Notes: generated from the letters alone by a model not told the origin. Counted from the first letter of the stretch, positions 1 through 8,336 are shown. The stretch is 64,000 bases of DNA from Ideonella dechloratans (GCF_021049305.1 NZ_CP088081.1:806001-870000); one strand, 5' to 3'. Numbers and translations: made by a program.

Positions 1-842
1 TGCCGACCCTGGCCGGCGATTCCGAAGCCGCCCGGCTGATGCACGACGTGGCGCAGATGCAGGCCGCGCTGCGCAACCTGGTCAGTCAGGCCCGCCAGGC
101 CACCGACTCGATCGAGGTGGCCAGCCGCGAGGTGGCCGCCGGCAACACCGACCTGAGCGCCCGCACCGAGCAGGCCGCCTCCAGCCTGGAGGAAAGCGCC
201 AGCTCGATGGAGGAGCTCACCGGCACCGTCAAGCACACGGCCGAGGCTGCGCAGACCGCCAACCGCCTGGCCGACGGCGCCGAAGCCGTGGCCCAGCAGG
301 GCGGGGCGGTGATGCAGCAGGTGGTGGCCACCATGGATGGCATCCACCAGGCCAGCCAGAAGATCGCCGACATCATCGGCGTGATCGACGGCATCGCCTT
401 CCAGACCAACATCCTGGCCCTGAACGCGGCGGTGGAGGCCGCCCGCGCCGGGGAGCAGGGCCGCGGCTTTGCCGTGGTGGCCGGCGAGGTGCGCAGCCTG
501 GCCCAGCGCAGCGCCGAAGCGGCCAAGGAGATCAAGACCCTGATCGGCGCCAGCGTGGAGCAGGTGGGCAGTGGCGCGCGCCTGGTCGGCGAGGCCGGGC
601 AGACCATCCGGCAGGTGGTGGACAGCGTGGCCCAGGTGCGCCAGATCGTCAGCGAGATTTCGGTGGCGGCCGGCGAGCAGAGCCGGGGCATTGCCGAGAT
701 GAACACCGCCGTGTCCCACCTGGACCAGATGACCCAGCAGAACGCGGCTCTGGTCGAACAGTCTGCCGCGGCCTCGGAAAGCCTGCGGCAGCAGGCCGGT
801 CAGCTGGCGCAGGTCATCAGCGGCTTCCGCCTGCCGGCCTGA
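1..842 (+). CDS. Methyl-accepting chemotaxis protein, C-terminal part (5' end outside window)
   Basis: The frame is open from the first bases of the window to a TGA at 840-842, so only the cytoplasmic end of a chemoreceptor is visible. It is a long heptad-rich coiled coil with the hallmark hairpin tip of the MCP signalling domain: [20 protein letters not shown] followed by [15 protein letters not shown]. This tip binds CheW and CheA and controls flagellar or pilus motors. The protein ends in GFRLPA, with no CheR/CheB-docking pentapeptide (NWETF type). The ligand-binding and HAMP parts lie upstream and cannot be judged, so no ligand can be assigned. It is followed by a convergent gene. The family call is secure. 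Confidence 0.95.
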   Translation, partial: PTLAGDSEAARLMHDVAQMQAALRNLVSQARQATDSIEVASREVAAGNTDLSARTEQAASSLEESASSMEELTGTVKHTAEAAQTANRLADGAEAVAQQGGAVMQQVVATMDGIHQASQKIADIIGVIDGIAFQTNILALNAAVEAARAGEQGRGFAVVAGEVRSLAQRSAEAAKEIKTLIGASVEQVGSGARLVGEAGQTIRQVVDSVAQVRQIVSEISVAAGEQSRGIAEMNTAVSHLDQMTQQNAALVEQSAAASESLRQQAGQLAQVISGFRLPA

Positions 843-855
843 GATCCTGCCGCGC

Positions 856-1497
856 TCAGTGCGCGGTGGCCGGGTCGATCGGCTCGTAGCGCTGGCCCTG
901 CAGCAGGGCGATGGGCGAGCGCCAGTAGATGTCGATGTTGTGCAGCGGGTCGGTCAGGATCTTGCTCATCCAGGCCAGGCCCCAGGCCGGGCTGCGCAGA
1001 AAGCACAGCTGCAGGGTGCGCAGCAGCACGCCACCGCTGCCCAGGGCCAGCCACAGCAGGCCCAGATCGTGCCAGTAGCCGCTCAGGCCGAGCACGCCGA
1101 CGGTGCCCGTGCTGGGCGTGATCAGCCCGAACAGGTCGCGCCGGGCCCACAGCAGCAGCGGCAGCGCGAGCCACACGCCGATCAGGATGGCCTTGCGCCG
1201 CATGTTGTAGCCGGCCTTGAAGCCTTCCTTGGCGGCGTAGCTGCAGCCGTTGATGTCGTCGTAGCCCTTGGGCTCGAAGAAGATGTGGCCCGACTGGCGG
1301 CTGACCATGCCCACGCACCAGCCGACGATGGCGGCGGCGGCCGGGTCCACGAACAGCAGCCCGTAGGCCACCAGGAAGCTGAGGGCGCTGATCAGGTGCA
1401 GCGTCTGGTTGATGCGGCACTGGTGGTAGTAGCGGTGGTCGTCCCAGCGCAGGGTGCGCAGCTTGTCGAGGAAGGCGGGCACGGTGGGTGGCTCCAT
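856..1497 (-). CDS. Polytopic membrane protein, possibly Mpo1/DUF962-like
   Basis: A 213-residue protein with about four or five hydrophobic segments (roughly residues 33-65, 100-117, 124-158). A histidine-containing stretch near the N terminus (DDHRYYHQCRINQTLHLI) and a GHIFFEP motif after the second segment recall the Mpo1/DUF962 fold, in which spaced histidines bind a metal in the membrane. That resemblance is from memory and weak. It lies tail to tail with the chemoreceptor and head to head with nifE, but nothing in the sequence ties it to nitrogen fixation. Function unknown. Reading frame, codon use and the ATG start look normal. Confidence 0.7.
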   Translation of the reverse strand: MEPPTVPAFLDKLRTLRWDDHRYYHQCRINQTLHLISALSFLVAYGLLFVDPAAAAIVGWCVGMVSRQSGHIFFEPKGYDDINGCSYAAKEGFKAGYNMRRKAILIGVWLALPLLLWARRDLFGLITPSTGTVGVLGLSGYWHDLGLLWLALGSGGVLLRTLQLCFLRSPAWGLAWMSKILTDPLHNIDIYWRSPIALLQGQRYEPIDPATAH

Positions 1498-1622
1498 GAA
1501 GGTTGAAACCCCGCCAGCGTGACCACGCCGCGTGACGGTTCCGGGTCGCCTGCATGACGCGGCGATGGCAGTCCACCGGCTTCTGCGTCAGATCAAACGC
1601 CGTCGGCGGTGGCTGTGGGCTT

Positions 1623-1638
1623 TGTCGCAAAGCCGCCA
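1623..1638 (+). promoter_or_regulatory. Probable NifA upstream activator site for nifE (TGT-N10-CCA)
   Basis: TGT (1623-1625), ten bases, CCA (1636-1638). It differs by one base from the classical NifA site TGT-N10-ACA. The TGT lies 84 bp upstream of the GG of the sigma-54 promoter, a usual distance for an enhancer. The block CTTTGTC-CAAA-CCGCCAA around it recurs upstream of nifN with only two variable positions, which is the main support. Confidence 0.6.
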
Positions 1639-1705
1639 AGCCTGTCGGGCCGGGGCGGATGCGCCAAGTGCCTGATCTGCCTCAGTTTCCTGGCCGGCCG
1701 GGGGC

Positions 1706-1721
1706 TGGCACCGAAGCTGCA
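1706..1721 (+). promoter_or_regulatory. Sigma-54 promoter of nifE
   Basis: TGGCACCGAAGCTGCA keeps the invariant GG (1707-1708) and GC (1719-1720) with exactly ten bases between them, as in -24/-12 RpoN promoters. It lies about 45 bp upstream of the nifE start and downstream of the NifA-like site. Transcription would begin around 1732-1734. Confidence 0.8.
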
Positions 1722-1767
1722 TGGACACAGGCACCGCACCACGCTCGCACTGCGCCAGGAGGCCCCC

Positions 1768-3213
1768 ATGTCCGCGTCGCTCAAAGCCAAGATCGCCCAG
1801 GTCTTCGAGGAGCCCGGTTGCGACAAGAACCAGGGCAAGAGCGAGAAGGAGCGCAAGAAGGGCTGCACCAAGCAGCTCACGCCGGGTGCGGCGGCCGGTG
1901 GCTGTGCCTTCGACGGCGCCAAGATCGCGCTGCAGCCCATCGTCGACGTGGCCCACCTGGTGCACGGTCCCATCGCCTGCGAAGGCAACAGCTGGGACAA
2001 CCGGCACAGCGCCTCCAGCGGCTCGCAGATCTACCGCACCGGCTTCACCACCGACATCAACGAGCTCGACGTGATCTACGGCGGCGAGAAGCGCCTGTTC
2101 AAGTCCATCCGCGAGATCGTCGAGAAGTACGACCCGCCGGCCGTCTTCGTCTACCAGACCTGCGTCACCGCGCTGATCGGCGACGACATCGAGGCCGTCT
2201 GCAAGCGCGCCACCGAGAAGTTCGGCAAGCCGGTCATCCCGGTCAACGCGCCGGGTTTTGCGGGCCCGAAGAACCTGGGCAACAAGCTCGGCGCCGAGAG
2301 CGTGCTGGACTACGTCATCGGTACCGAAGAACCGGCGACCACCACGCCCTACGACATCAACATCATCGGCGAGTACAACCTCTCGGGCGAGCTCTGGCAG
2401 ATCAAGCCGCTGCTGGACGCGCTGGGCGTGCGCATCCTGTCCTGCATCTCGGGCGATGGCCGTTACCACGAGATCGCCACCGCGCACCGGGCCAAGGCCA
2501 ACATGATGGTCTGCTCCAAGTCGATGATCAACATCGCCACGCGGATGCAGGAGCGCTACGGCATCCCGTACTTCGAGGGTTCGTTCTACGGCATCTCCGA
2601 CATGAGCACCACGCTGCGCGAGATCGCGCGGCTGCTGGTGGAGCGCGGTGCCGACCCCGAGCTGAAGGACCGCACCGAGGCCCTGATCGCCGCCGAGGAG
2701 GCGCGGGCCTGGGAGCGCATCCGCGCCTACCGCGAGCGCCTGGCCGGCAAGAAGGTGCTCTTGATCACCGGCGGCGTGAAGAGCTGGTCGGTCGTCTCGG
2801 CGTTGCAGGAGGCCGGCCTGCAGGTGGTGGGCACCTCAGTGAAGAAGTCCACCAAGGAAGACAAGGACAAGATCAAGGAGATCATGGGCGACGACGCCCA
2901 CATGATCGACGACATGACCCCGCGCCAGATGTACGCCATGCTGCGCGAGGCCAAGGCCGACATCATGCTCAGCGGCGGGCGCAGCCAATTCATCGCGCTC
3001 AAGGCCCGCATGCCCTGGATGGACATCAACCAGGAGCGCCACCACGCCTTCGCCGGCTACGAGGGCATGGTGACCATGGTGGCCGAGATCGAGAAGGCCC
3101 TGTTCAACCCGATGTGGGCGCAGGTGCGCACCCCGGCGCCCTGGGAACTGGAAGACCCGCTGCTGCGCGAGCAGGACGCGGCGCAGCTGGCCAGCGAGGC
3201 GGCGGCGGGCTGA
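1768..3213 (+). CDS. nifE: Nitrogenase iron-molybdenum cofactor biosynthesis protein NifE
   Basis: NifE pairs with NifN in an alpha2beta2 scaffold, related to NifDK, on which the NifB product becomes FeMo-cofactor. The 481-residue length is normal. Cysteines expected for the cluster-binding region are present at Cys18, Cys46, Cys71 (GPIACEG) and Cys132 (YQTCVTA). The C-terminal part has the typical LLITGGVKSW and MLSGGRSQFIALK stretches and GYEGMV. The frame is open further upstream, but the ATG at 1768 is chosen because AGGAGG precedes it by five bases and a sigma-54 promoter lies just before. nifN does not follow directly: a reverse-strand cyclase gene and a repeat element separate the two. 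Confidence 0.97.
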   Translation: MSASLKAKIAQVFEEPGCDKNQGKSEKERKKGCTKQLTPGAAAGGCAFDGAKIALQPIVDVAHLVHGPIACEGNSWDNRHSASSGSQIYRTGFTTDINELDVIYGGEKRLFKSIREIVEKYDPPAVFVYQTCVTALIGDDIEAVCKRATEKFGKPVIPVNAPGFAGPKNLGNKLGAESVLDYVIGTEEPATTTPYDINIIGEYNLSGELWQIKPLLDALGVRILSCISGDGRYHEIATAHRAKANMMVCSKSMINIATRMQERYGIPYFEGSFYGISDMSTTLREIARLLVERGADPELKDRTEALIAAEEARAWERIRAYRERLAGKKVLLITGGVKSWSVVSALQEAGLQVVGTSVKKSTKEDKDKIKEIMGDDAHMIDDMTPRQMYAMLREAKADIMLSGGRSQFIALKARMPWMDINQERHHAFAGYEGMVTMVAEIEKALFNPMWAQVRTPAPWELEDPLLREQDAAQLASEAAAG

Positions 3214-3296
3214 GACCTTTGTTGCTGGTGGTGGGCTGTTGAAGGGGCCGCCTGCGCAGGGCAGTGGCGGGGGCGGCGGATGGGGCATGTCCCGCC

Positions 3297-3495
3297 CTCA
3301 TGTCCCCCGCCCTCGGACGGTGTCCGAGGGCTCCTCCTTGACTTCGGGCGGAACACACCCCACCCGCCCGCCAGCCATCGGCGTGCCCTGCTGACCGGGT
3401 CAGTGCGACATGTGTGCCGGGGCGAGGGCGTCGGGCAGGGGCGCAGCGAAGTCAAGGAGGAGGTCCGGCCCCGGGGCCGGACCGGGGGACATGAG
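3297..3495. repeat. REPIN-like doublet: two inverted hairpin-bearing repeats between nifE and the GGDEF gene
   Basis: This lies in the gene-free stretch 3214-3566. Two arms are inverted copies of one unit. The outer 13 bases CTCATGTCCCCCG (3297-3309) match CGGGGGACATGAG (3483-3495). The inner 16 bases CTCCTCCTTGACTTCG (3331-3346) match CGAAGTCAAGGAGGAG (3447-3462). Each unit has its own palindrome between these flanks: CCCTCGGAC-GGT-GTCCGAGGG at 3310-3330, and a perfect 22-base palindrome at 3462-3483. This is the layout of a REP doublet (REPIN/BIME): GGAG-type sequence, hairpin, inverted partner, about 100 bp spacer. It may also stop transcription between the convergent nifE and cyclase genes. 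The rest of the stretch shows nothing I can name. Confidence 0.65.
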
Positions 3496-3566
3496 CGAAG
3501 CCCCTGCCTGGCGTCCTCGCCCTCGCGGACCGCTCCGCAGTCAGCCTCTTGGAACCAGAACCCGCC

Positions 3567-4742
3567 TCAGGCCGCGTGCAACACCGGCGCCGGTCCTGCC
3601 AGGCAGACCCGGTCGCGCCCTTCGCGCTTGGCCTGGTAGAGCGCCGCATCGGCGCGGCGCACCAGGTCCACCTCGGCCACATCGCTGGCGCGCAGCACCG
3701 CCACGCCGAAGCTGGCGGTCAGCGGCATCTTCAGCTGTTCCTGGGCCCGCAAGGCCAGCACCTCCCGCAGGCGTTCGCAGCTGCGCTGCACACCCTCGGC
3801 CGACGGCCCCAGCCAGATCAGCAGGAATTCCTCGCCGCCCCAGCGCCCCACGCTGTCATAGGGGCGCAGCTGCTCGCGCAGGGTTTCACCGGCCAGGGCC
3901 AGGGCCCGGTCACCGGCCTCGTGGCCCTGCAGGTCGTTGATGCGCTTGAAGTGGTCCAGGTCCATCATCGCGATGGCCAGGCCGCAGCCGGTGCGGCGGT
4001 GCTGTTCCCAGGCCGCCTCCAGCCGCTCCTCGATGGCGCGGCGGTTGAGCACGCCGGTCAGGTGGTCCACCCGGGCGCCTTCGCGCAAGCGGGTCAGCAG
4101 GCGGCCGACCAGCAGCACCAGGAAGGCGATGTTGAACACGCCCGACATCACCATGGTCAGGATGGCATTGGGCGTGCGCGCTGCGGCCCGCATGGCCTGC
4201 AGGTCGGCGTCGTCGAGCTCGGTGCGGCCCCACAGCGACAGCAGGCCCAGCAGGGCGGTGCTCCACAGCGGCGCCAGCAGCACCGTGCTGGTCCAGGCGC
4301 GGTGGCTGCGCCGCAGCGGCTTCCAGCTCAGCGCAGCGTAGGACAGCAGCATCAGCGACAGGCCCAGGCTGTAGGGCACGCCTTCCCAGCGCGACCGGAG
4401 CGCCGGCCCGCGGGCCAGCAGTTCCACGGCCGCGATGCCCAGGCCCATGGCCAGCAGCAGGAACAGCGCCCAGCGGTCATGGCGGGCCCGGCCGGAGACG
4501 AAGACGTCCAGCCCGCGCACGGCCGCCGCAAAGCCCAGCACCGAGGCCAGCAGGGCCGTCAGCGGCGGGGCCGTGCCGGCGCTCAGGGCGGGCAGGGCCA
4601 GGACCACCGAGCCGGCCTGCAGGGCGGCATAGGCCATCCAGTGCAGCATGGCCGGCCGCTCCTCGACGATCAGCCAGGCGGCCAGCGCCCAGCCCACGGC
4701 ATAGAGCGCGAGCTGGATTCCGCACAGGGCTTCGATGGGCAT
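3567..4742 (-). CDS. Membrane diguanylate cyclase (GGDEF)
   Basis: A 391-residue protein. The first ~215 residues form about six membrane helices of no recognised sensor family. They are followed by a GGDEF domain with the active-site motif GGEEF at residues 302-306. An intact inhibitory I-site RPYD lies five residues before it, so the enzyme should make cyclic di-GMP from two GTP and be product-inhibited. VDHLTGVLNRRA and MDLDHFKRINDLQGHEAGD are the usual substrate-binding stretches. No EAL domain is present. The gene sits in reverse orientation between nifE and nifN, converging on nifE and diverging from nifN. That position is unusual, and a role in nitrogen fixation is not shown by the sequence. 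Confidence 0.93.
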   Translation of the reverse strand: MPIEALCGIQLALYAVGWALAAWLIVEERPAMLHWMAYAALQAGSVVLALPALSAGTAPPLTALLASVLGFAAAVRGLDVFVSGRARHDRWALFLLLAMGLGIAAVELLARGPALRSRWEGVPYSLGLSLMLLSYAALSWKPLRRSHRAWTSTVLLAPLWSTALLGLLSLWGRTELDDADLQAMRAAARTPNAILTMVMSGVFNIAFLVLLVGRLLTRLREGARVDHLTGVLNRRAIEERLEAAWEQHRRTGCGLAIAMMDLDHFKRINDLQGHEAGDRALALAGETLREQLRPYDSVGRWGGEEFLLIWLGPSAEGVQRSCERLREVLALRAQEQLKMPLTASFGVAVLRASDVAEVDLVRRADAALYQAKREGRDRVCLAGPAPVLHAA

Positions 4743-4827
4743 GGTGGGTCTCGATGTCGGAGGTCACCCTGTTTTCGACCGGGTGGAGGGTCACTGAAGG
4801 CGCTGGGCCCCGGGGACAGGTGGACTT

Positions 4828-4843
4828 TGTCTCAAATCCGCCA
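4828..4843 (+). promoter_or_regulatory. Probable NifA upstream activator site for nifN (TGT-N10-CCA)
   Basis: TGT (4828-4830), ten bases, CCA (4841-4843), 100 bp upstream of the GG of the nifN sigma-54 promoter. The surrounding CTTTGTC-CAAA-CCGCCAA is shared with the nifE site. An A/T-rich run (about 4899-4920) between site and promoter could be an IHF bend. Confidence 0.6.
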
Positions 4844-4926
4844 ATTCCCCTCCGTGCCCGGTCCCCTTCCGGCCCATCTTGGGCTGATTGAAGGGCAAGT
4901 CTTTGATTTTTCTCATTTTTGAAGGC

Positions 4927-4942
4927 TGGCACCAAACCTGCA
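4927..4942 (+). promoter_or_regulatory. Sigma-54 promoter of the nifN operon
   Basis: TGGCACCAAACCTGCA with GG at 4928-4929 and GC at 4940-4941, spaced by ten bases. It lies 38 bp upstream of the nifN ATG. It should drive nifN-nifX-DUF269-DUF683-fdxB-nifQ, which are tightly spaced on the same strand. Confidence 0.8.
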
Positions 4943-4979
4943 CTGCAGCGCCTGAACCCGCTTGTGCAGGAGTGCCCCC

Positions 4980-6413
4980 ATGGCCCATGTCAGCGAATCC
5001 AAGAAGGCGTGCGCGGTCAATCCGCTGAAGATGAGCCAGCCCCTGGGCGCGAGCTACGCCTTCATGGGCCTGCAGAGTTGCATGCCCGTCATGCACGGCT
5101 CCCAGGGCTGCACCTCCTTCGGCCTGGTGCTGCTGGTGCGCCACTTCAAGGAGGCCATTCCGCTGCAGACCACGGCGATGAACGAGGTCACCACCATCCT
5201 GGGTGGCTACGAGAACATCGAGAAGGCCATCCTCAACATCCGCCAGCGGGCCAAGCCGCAGCTGATCGCCCTCTGCTCCACCGGGCTGACCGAGACCAAG
5301 GGCGACGATGTGGAGGCCTACATCGCGCTGGCCCGCCAGAAGCACCCCGAGCTGGCCGACACCGAGATCGCCTACGTCTCCACGCCCGATTACGTGGGCG
5401 CCTTCCAGGACGGCTGGGCCCATGCGGTGACGGCGCTGATGAAGCACCTGCCCGAAGCCGGCCGCCCCACCGTGGCCGGCCGCGTGGCGGTGCTGCCCGG
5501 CGCCCACCTGACCCCGGGCGACCTGGAAGAGCTGCGCGAAATCATCGAGTCCTTCGGCCTGACCCCGCTGATCGCGCCGGACGTCTCCGGCTCGCTGGAC
5601 GGCCACATCCCGGACGACTGGCTGGGCACCACGCTGGGCGGCACCCCGCTGCCCGAGCTGAAGGCCCTGGGCACGGCCGAGCACTGCCTGGCCCTGGGCG
5701 AGCAGATGCGCGAGGCCGCCGAGACGCTGCAGGCGCGCTGCGGCGTGCCCTTCACCCTGTTCGACCGCCTGACCGGCCTGACCGCCACCGACGCGCTGAT
5801 GCAGCGCCTGTCCGAGCTGTCCGGCCGGCCGGTGCCCGCCAAGTGGCGGCGCCAGCGCAGCCAGCTGGTCGACGCGATGCTGGACGGCCACTTCCACTTC
5901 GGCAACAAGCGGGTGGCCCTCGGCGCCGAGCCCGACCTGCTGTGGGACGCCGGCAGCTTCCTGGCCGAGATGGGCGTGGAGCTGTCGGTCTGCGTCACCA
6001 CCACCCAGAGCCCGGTGCTGGCGCGCATGCCCGCCAACGAGGTGGTGATCGGTGACCTGGAAGACCTGGAGCTGGCGGCCAAGGCGGCCGGCTGCGATGT
6101 GCTGATCACCCACGCGCACGGCCGCCAGGCCTCGGAGCGCCTGGGCCTGCCGCTGTTCCGCCTGGGCATCCCGATGTTCGACCGCATCGGCAATGCCCAC
6201 ATCTGCCATGTCGGCTACCGCGGCACGCGCAACTTCGTCTACGAGCTGGGCAACCTGTTCATCGACCTGATCCACCCCCACCACGCCGACGACTGGCCGC
6301 TGCCGGCGCTGTCGCTGGCCGCCGCCCAGGGGCAGGTGGCTGCGGCCATGCCCGGCGTGGCCCATGTGCCGGCCCAGATTCCCCGCGCACGCCCCGCCGA
6401 CGCGGCGGTGTGA
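4980..6413 (+). CDS. nifN: Nitrogenase iron-molybdenum cofactor biosynthesis protein NifN
   Basis: Second half of the NifEN scaffold, 477 residues. The N-terminal region carries the conserved SCMPVMHGSQGC motif (Cys34, Cys44), the equivalent of the NifK cluster-binding cysteines. ALCSTGLTETKGDDVEAYI, YVSTPDYVGAFQDGW and FDRIGNAH are further family signatures. The ATG at 4980 is preceded by CAGGAG. An in-frame start 18 bases upstream lacks a ribosome site. It opens the second nif transcription unit with its own sigma-54 promoter. nifX follows after 31 bases. In many diazotrophs nifE and nifN are adjacent; here they form separate units. Confidence 0.97.
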   Translation: MAHVSESKKACAVNPLKMSQPLGASYAFMGLQSCMPVMHGSQGCTSFGLVLLVRHFKEAIPLQTTAMNEVTTILGGYENIEKAILNIRQRAKPQLIALCSTGLTETKGDDVEAYIALARQKHPELADTEIAYVSTPDYVGAFQDGWAHAVTALMKHLPEAGRPTVAGRVAVLPGAHLTPGDLEELREIIESFGLTPLIAPDVSGSLDGHIPDDWLGTTLGGTPLPELKALGTAEHCLALGEQMREAAETLQARCGVPFTLFDRLTGLTATDALMQRLSELSGRPVPAKWRRQRSQLVDAMLDGHFHFGNKRVALGAEPDLLWDAGSFLAEMGVELSVCVTTTQSPVLARMPANEVVIGDLEDLELAAKAAGCDVLITHAHGRQASERLGLPLFRLGIPMFDRIGNAHICHVGYRGTRNFVYELGNLFIDLIHPHHADDWPLPALSLAAAQGQVAAAMPGVAHVPAQIPRARPADAAV

Positions 6414-6444
6414 CCCCCCATTCCATCCACCCGAGGAGCCCGCG

Positions 6445-6840
6445 ATGAAAGTGGCTTTCGCAACCCAGGACGAGCAGCGTGTCGACGCCCACTTCGGCTG
6501 GGCCAAGCACCTGGCGATCTACGACGTGACGCCCGAGGGCTTCAGCTTCGTGCAGACCTTCCACTTCGGCGAGGACCTGGCCGAGGACGGCAACGAAGAC
6601 AAGCTCGCGCCCAAGCTGGACGCCATCCACGACTGCGCCATCCTCTACGTGGCCGCCATCGGCGGCAGCGGCGCGGCCCGCGTGGTGGCCCTGAAGATCC
6701 ACCCGATCAAGGTGCCCCAGCCCGAACCCATCCTGGACATCCTGGAGAAGCTGCAGGAGGTGCTCAAGGGCACCCCGCCGCCCTGGCTGCGCAAGGCGCT
6801 GGTCAAGGGCCAGGAAGTGACCCACGACTTCGAGGAGTGA
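6445..6840 (+). CDS. nifX: NifX, FeMo-cofactor intermediate carrier
   Basis: A 131-residue protein of the NifX/NifB-C-terminal fold, which binds NifB-co and the VK-cluster and passes them to NifEN. It begins [20 protein letters not shown], the typical N terminus with the conserved His of the DxHFG motif. An internal GGSGAARVV loop and a C-terminal amphipathic helix are visible. GAGGAG precedes the ATG by six bases. An in-frame start 81 bases upstream would lie inside nifN and has no ribosome site. The next gene follows after four bases, so the two are probably translated together. Confidence 0.95.
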   Translation: MKVAFATQDEQRVDAHFGWAKHLAIYDVTPEGFSFVQTFHFGEDLAEDGNEDKLAPKLDAIHDCAILYVAAIGGSGAARVVALKIHPIKVPQPEPILDILEKLQEVLKGTPPPWLRKALVKGQEVTHDFEE

Positions 6841-6844
6841 ACCC

Positions 6845-7333
6845 ATGAACGACGCTGTCGCCACCCCCGCCGCGGAGGTCTCCGACGAGGCCCTGCTGCA
6901 GCAGGACCCCTTCATCCGCGAGCTGATCAAGCAGCTGCGCGCCCAGGACACCCATGGCACCTGGGAAGGCAAGCCCGACCTCAAGCTGCTGGAGCCCTAC
7001 ATCCTGACCGCCGAGCAGCGCAAGGCGCTGCCGATGATGGGCGATCCGGACCCCGAGACCCTCTGGCGCCTGGACCTGTTCCACAACGCCATCGGCCTGT
7101 GCATCGAACGGGCCACCGGCTGCATGGTCAGCCCGATGATGAAGATGAGCCACGAGGGCTTCGGTCGCGCGGTGCTCACCACCGGCCGTCTGATCGTGGT
7201 GAACCGTTACCTGCGCGACGTGCACCGCTTCGGCTACGCCAGCCTGGCCAAGCTGGCCGAGGCCGGCAACAAGCTGGTGGCCGAAGGCGTCGGCATGGTC
7301 GAGAAGTACAAGGAGGTGGCCACCTATGGCTGA
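6845..7333 (+). CDS. NifX-associated nitrogen fixation protein (DUF269)
   Basis: A 162-residue member of the DUF269 family, found only in nif clusters directly after nifX. Recognisable parts are [20 protein letters not shown] near the N terminus, [19 protein letters not shown], and the basic C-terminal [17 protein letters not shown]. Its biochemical role is not established; cluster position suggests help in cofactor assembly or electron supply. It is cytoplasmic, with no signal or membrane segment. Its stop overlaps the start of the next gene by eight bases, so the pair is translationally coupled. Confidence 0.93.
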   Translation: MNDAVATPAAEVSDEALLQQDPFIRELIKQLRAQDTHGTWEGKPDLKLLEPYILTAEQRKALPMMGDPDPETLWRLDLFHNAIGLCIERATGCMVSPMMKMSHEGFGRAVLTTGRLIVVNRYLRDVHRFGYASLAKLAEAGNKLVAEGVGMVEKYKEVATYG

Positions 7334-7526
7334 CATCGACACCCTCAAGGCCGAGGTCAAGAAACTCAACGCCAAGGCCACCCAGGCCAAGATGGACCTG
7401 CACGACCTGTCCGAGGAGCTGCCCACCAACTGGGAAAAGATCCTCGAGGTGGCGCAGACCGCCCACGACGCCCACGCCAAGCTGATGGCCGCCCGCAAGG
7501 CGCTGGCCGACGCCACCCCCGCCTGA
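7326..7526 (+). CDS. Small nif-cluster protein, DUF683 / CCE_0567 family
   Basis: A 66-residue all-helical protein: residues 4-30 and 34-62 form two long helices rich in Lys, Ala and Leu, as in the CCE_0567 (DUF683) family. A cyanobacterial member is reported as a small two-helix metal-binding protein. [16 protein letters not shown] is the conserved turn. It overlaps the DUF269 gene by eight bases and precedes the ferredoxin by 14 bases, the arrangement seen in many proteobacterial nif clusters. The exact role is unknown. Confidence 0.9.
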   Translation: MADIDTLKAEVKKLNAKATQAKMDLHDLSEELPTNWEKILEVAQTAHDAHAKLMAARKALADATPA

Positions 7527-7540
7527 GCCGGAGCCCCACC

Positions 7541-7846
7541 ATGTCCGCCTTTCAAGTCACCCTGCCCAGCGGCGCCGAATGGACGCCCACCTTCGTGCAG
7601 GAACTCAACGAAGACAAGTGCATCGGCTGCGGCCGCTGCTTCAAGGTCTGCCCCCGTGGCGTGCTGGAACTGGTCGGTCTGACCGAGGACGGCGAACGCA
7701 TCCACGTCGATCTGGACGACGACGAGGACGAGGAATACGAGAAGAAGGTGATGACCATCGCGCACCAGGAGCTGTGCATCGGCTGCACCGCCTGCGCGAA
7801 GATCTGCCCCAAGAAGTGCTACACGCACGCCGCGGCCGAGGTCTGA
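7541..7846 (+). CDS. fdxB: Ferredoxin III, nif-specific
   Basis: A 101-residue ferredoxin with two [4Fe-4S] motifs: CIGCGRCFKVCP (Cys27, 30, 33, 37) and CIGCTACAKICP (Cys79, 82, 85, 89), plus an extra Cys93. An acidic insert DLDDDEDEEYEK separates the two. This spacing marks the nif-associated FdxB/ferredoxin III type, thought to supply low-potential electrons for cofactor assembly or nitrogenase. It lies between the DUF683 gene and nifQ, three bases before the nifQ start, within the nifN operon. Confidence 0.95.
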   Translation: MSAFQVTLPSGAEWTPTFVQELNEDKCIGCGRCFKVCPRGVLELVGLTEDGERIHVDLDDDEDEEYEKKVMTIAHQELCIGCTACAKICPKKCYTHAAAEV

Positions 7847-7849
7847 GCC

Positions 7850-8296
7850 ATGGCCCAGCCGGCACTGCGTACCGACTTCGCCGAGCGCCTGGCCCGCCGG
7901 GGCGATGAGGTGGAGGATGTGCGTGGCCTGCTGCTGGCCCATGCCGACCCGGCGGCCGGCCCGGCCGAGATGGCCTGGCTGGTGGCCCAGGCGGTGGCCG
8001 TGGCCTGCCTGGGCGACGACCACCTCTGGCAGGACCTGCGGCTGGCCCACCGCGGCGAGCTGGGCGCCCTGCTGCGCCACTGGTTCCCCTCGCTGGTGGC
8101 GCTGAACACCGGCGACATGAAGTGGAAGAAGTTCTTCTACCGTCAGCTCTGCCAGCAGGCGGAGATCCTGATCTGCAAGTCGCCCAGCTGCGCCGTGTGT
8201 TCGGACCACGCGCTGTGCTTCGAGTCTGCCGAGGACGCAGCCGCCTCTCCCCCGCTTCTGTCAGTGGACAGGGGTCGGAGCGTCCACCCCCACTGA
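7850..8296 (+). CDS. nifQ: NifQ, molybdenum donor for FeMo-cofactor
   Basis: NifQ carries an iron-molybdenum-sulfur cluster and donates Mo to NifEN/NifH. The C-terminal signature C-x4-C-x2-C-x5-C is exact here: Cys109, 114, 117 and 123 in CKSPSCAVCSDHALCF. MKWKKFFYRQLC just before is also conserved. At 148 residues it is shorter than many NifQ proteins (about 170-200), the loss being in the N-terminal part. The C-terminal tail after the motif is low complexity. It ends the nif unit, and the molybdate transporter genes begin 65 bases later, so molybdenum import and use are side by side. Confidence 0.94.
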   Translation: MAQPALRTDFAERLARRGDEVEDVRGLLLAHADPAAGPAEMAWLVAQAVAVACLGDDHLWQDLRLAHRGELGALLRHWFPSLVALNTGDMKWKKFFYRQLCQQAEILICKSPSCAVCSDHALCFESAEDAAASPPLLSVDRGRSVHPH

Positions 8297-8336
8297 GGAG
8301 CCTGGGTCTGCATTGGCCTGCCGTTTGCTTGTCCAT

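Noticed and set aside
8264..8287. GTGGAC / GTCCAC hairpin at the end of nifQ as a terminator of the nif unit
   Set aside because: Only six pairs with a 12-base loop, no T run, and within the last codons of nifQ.
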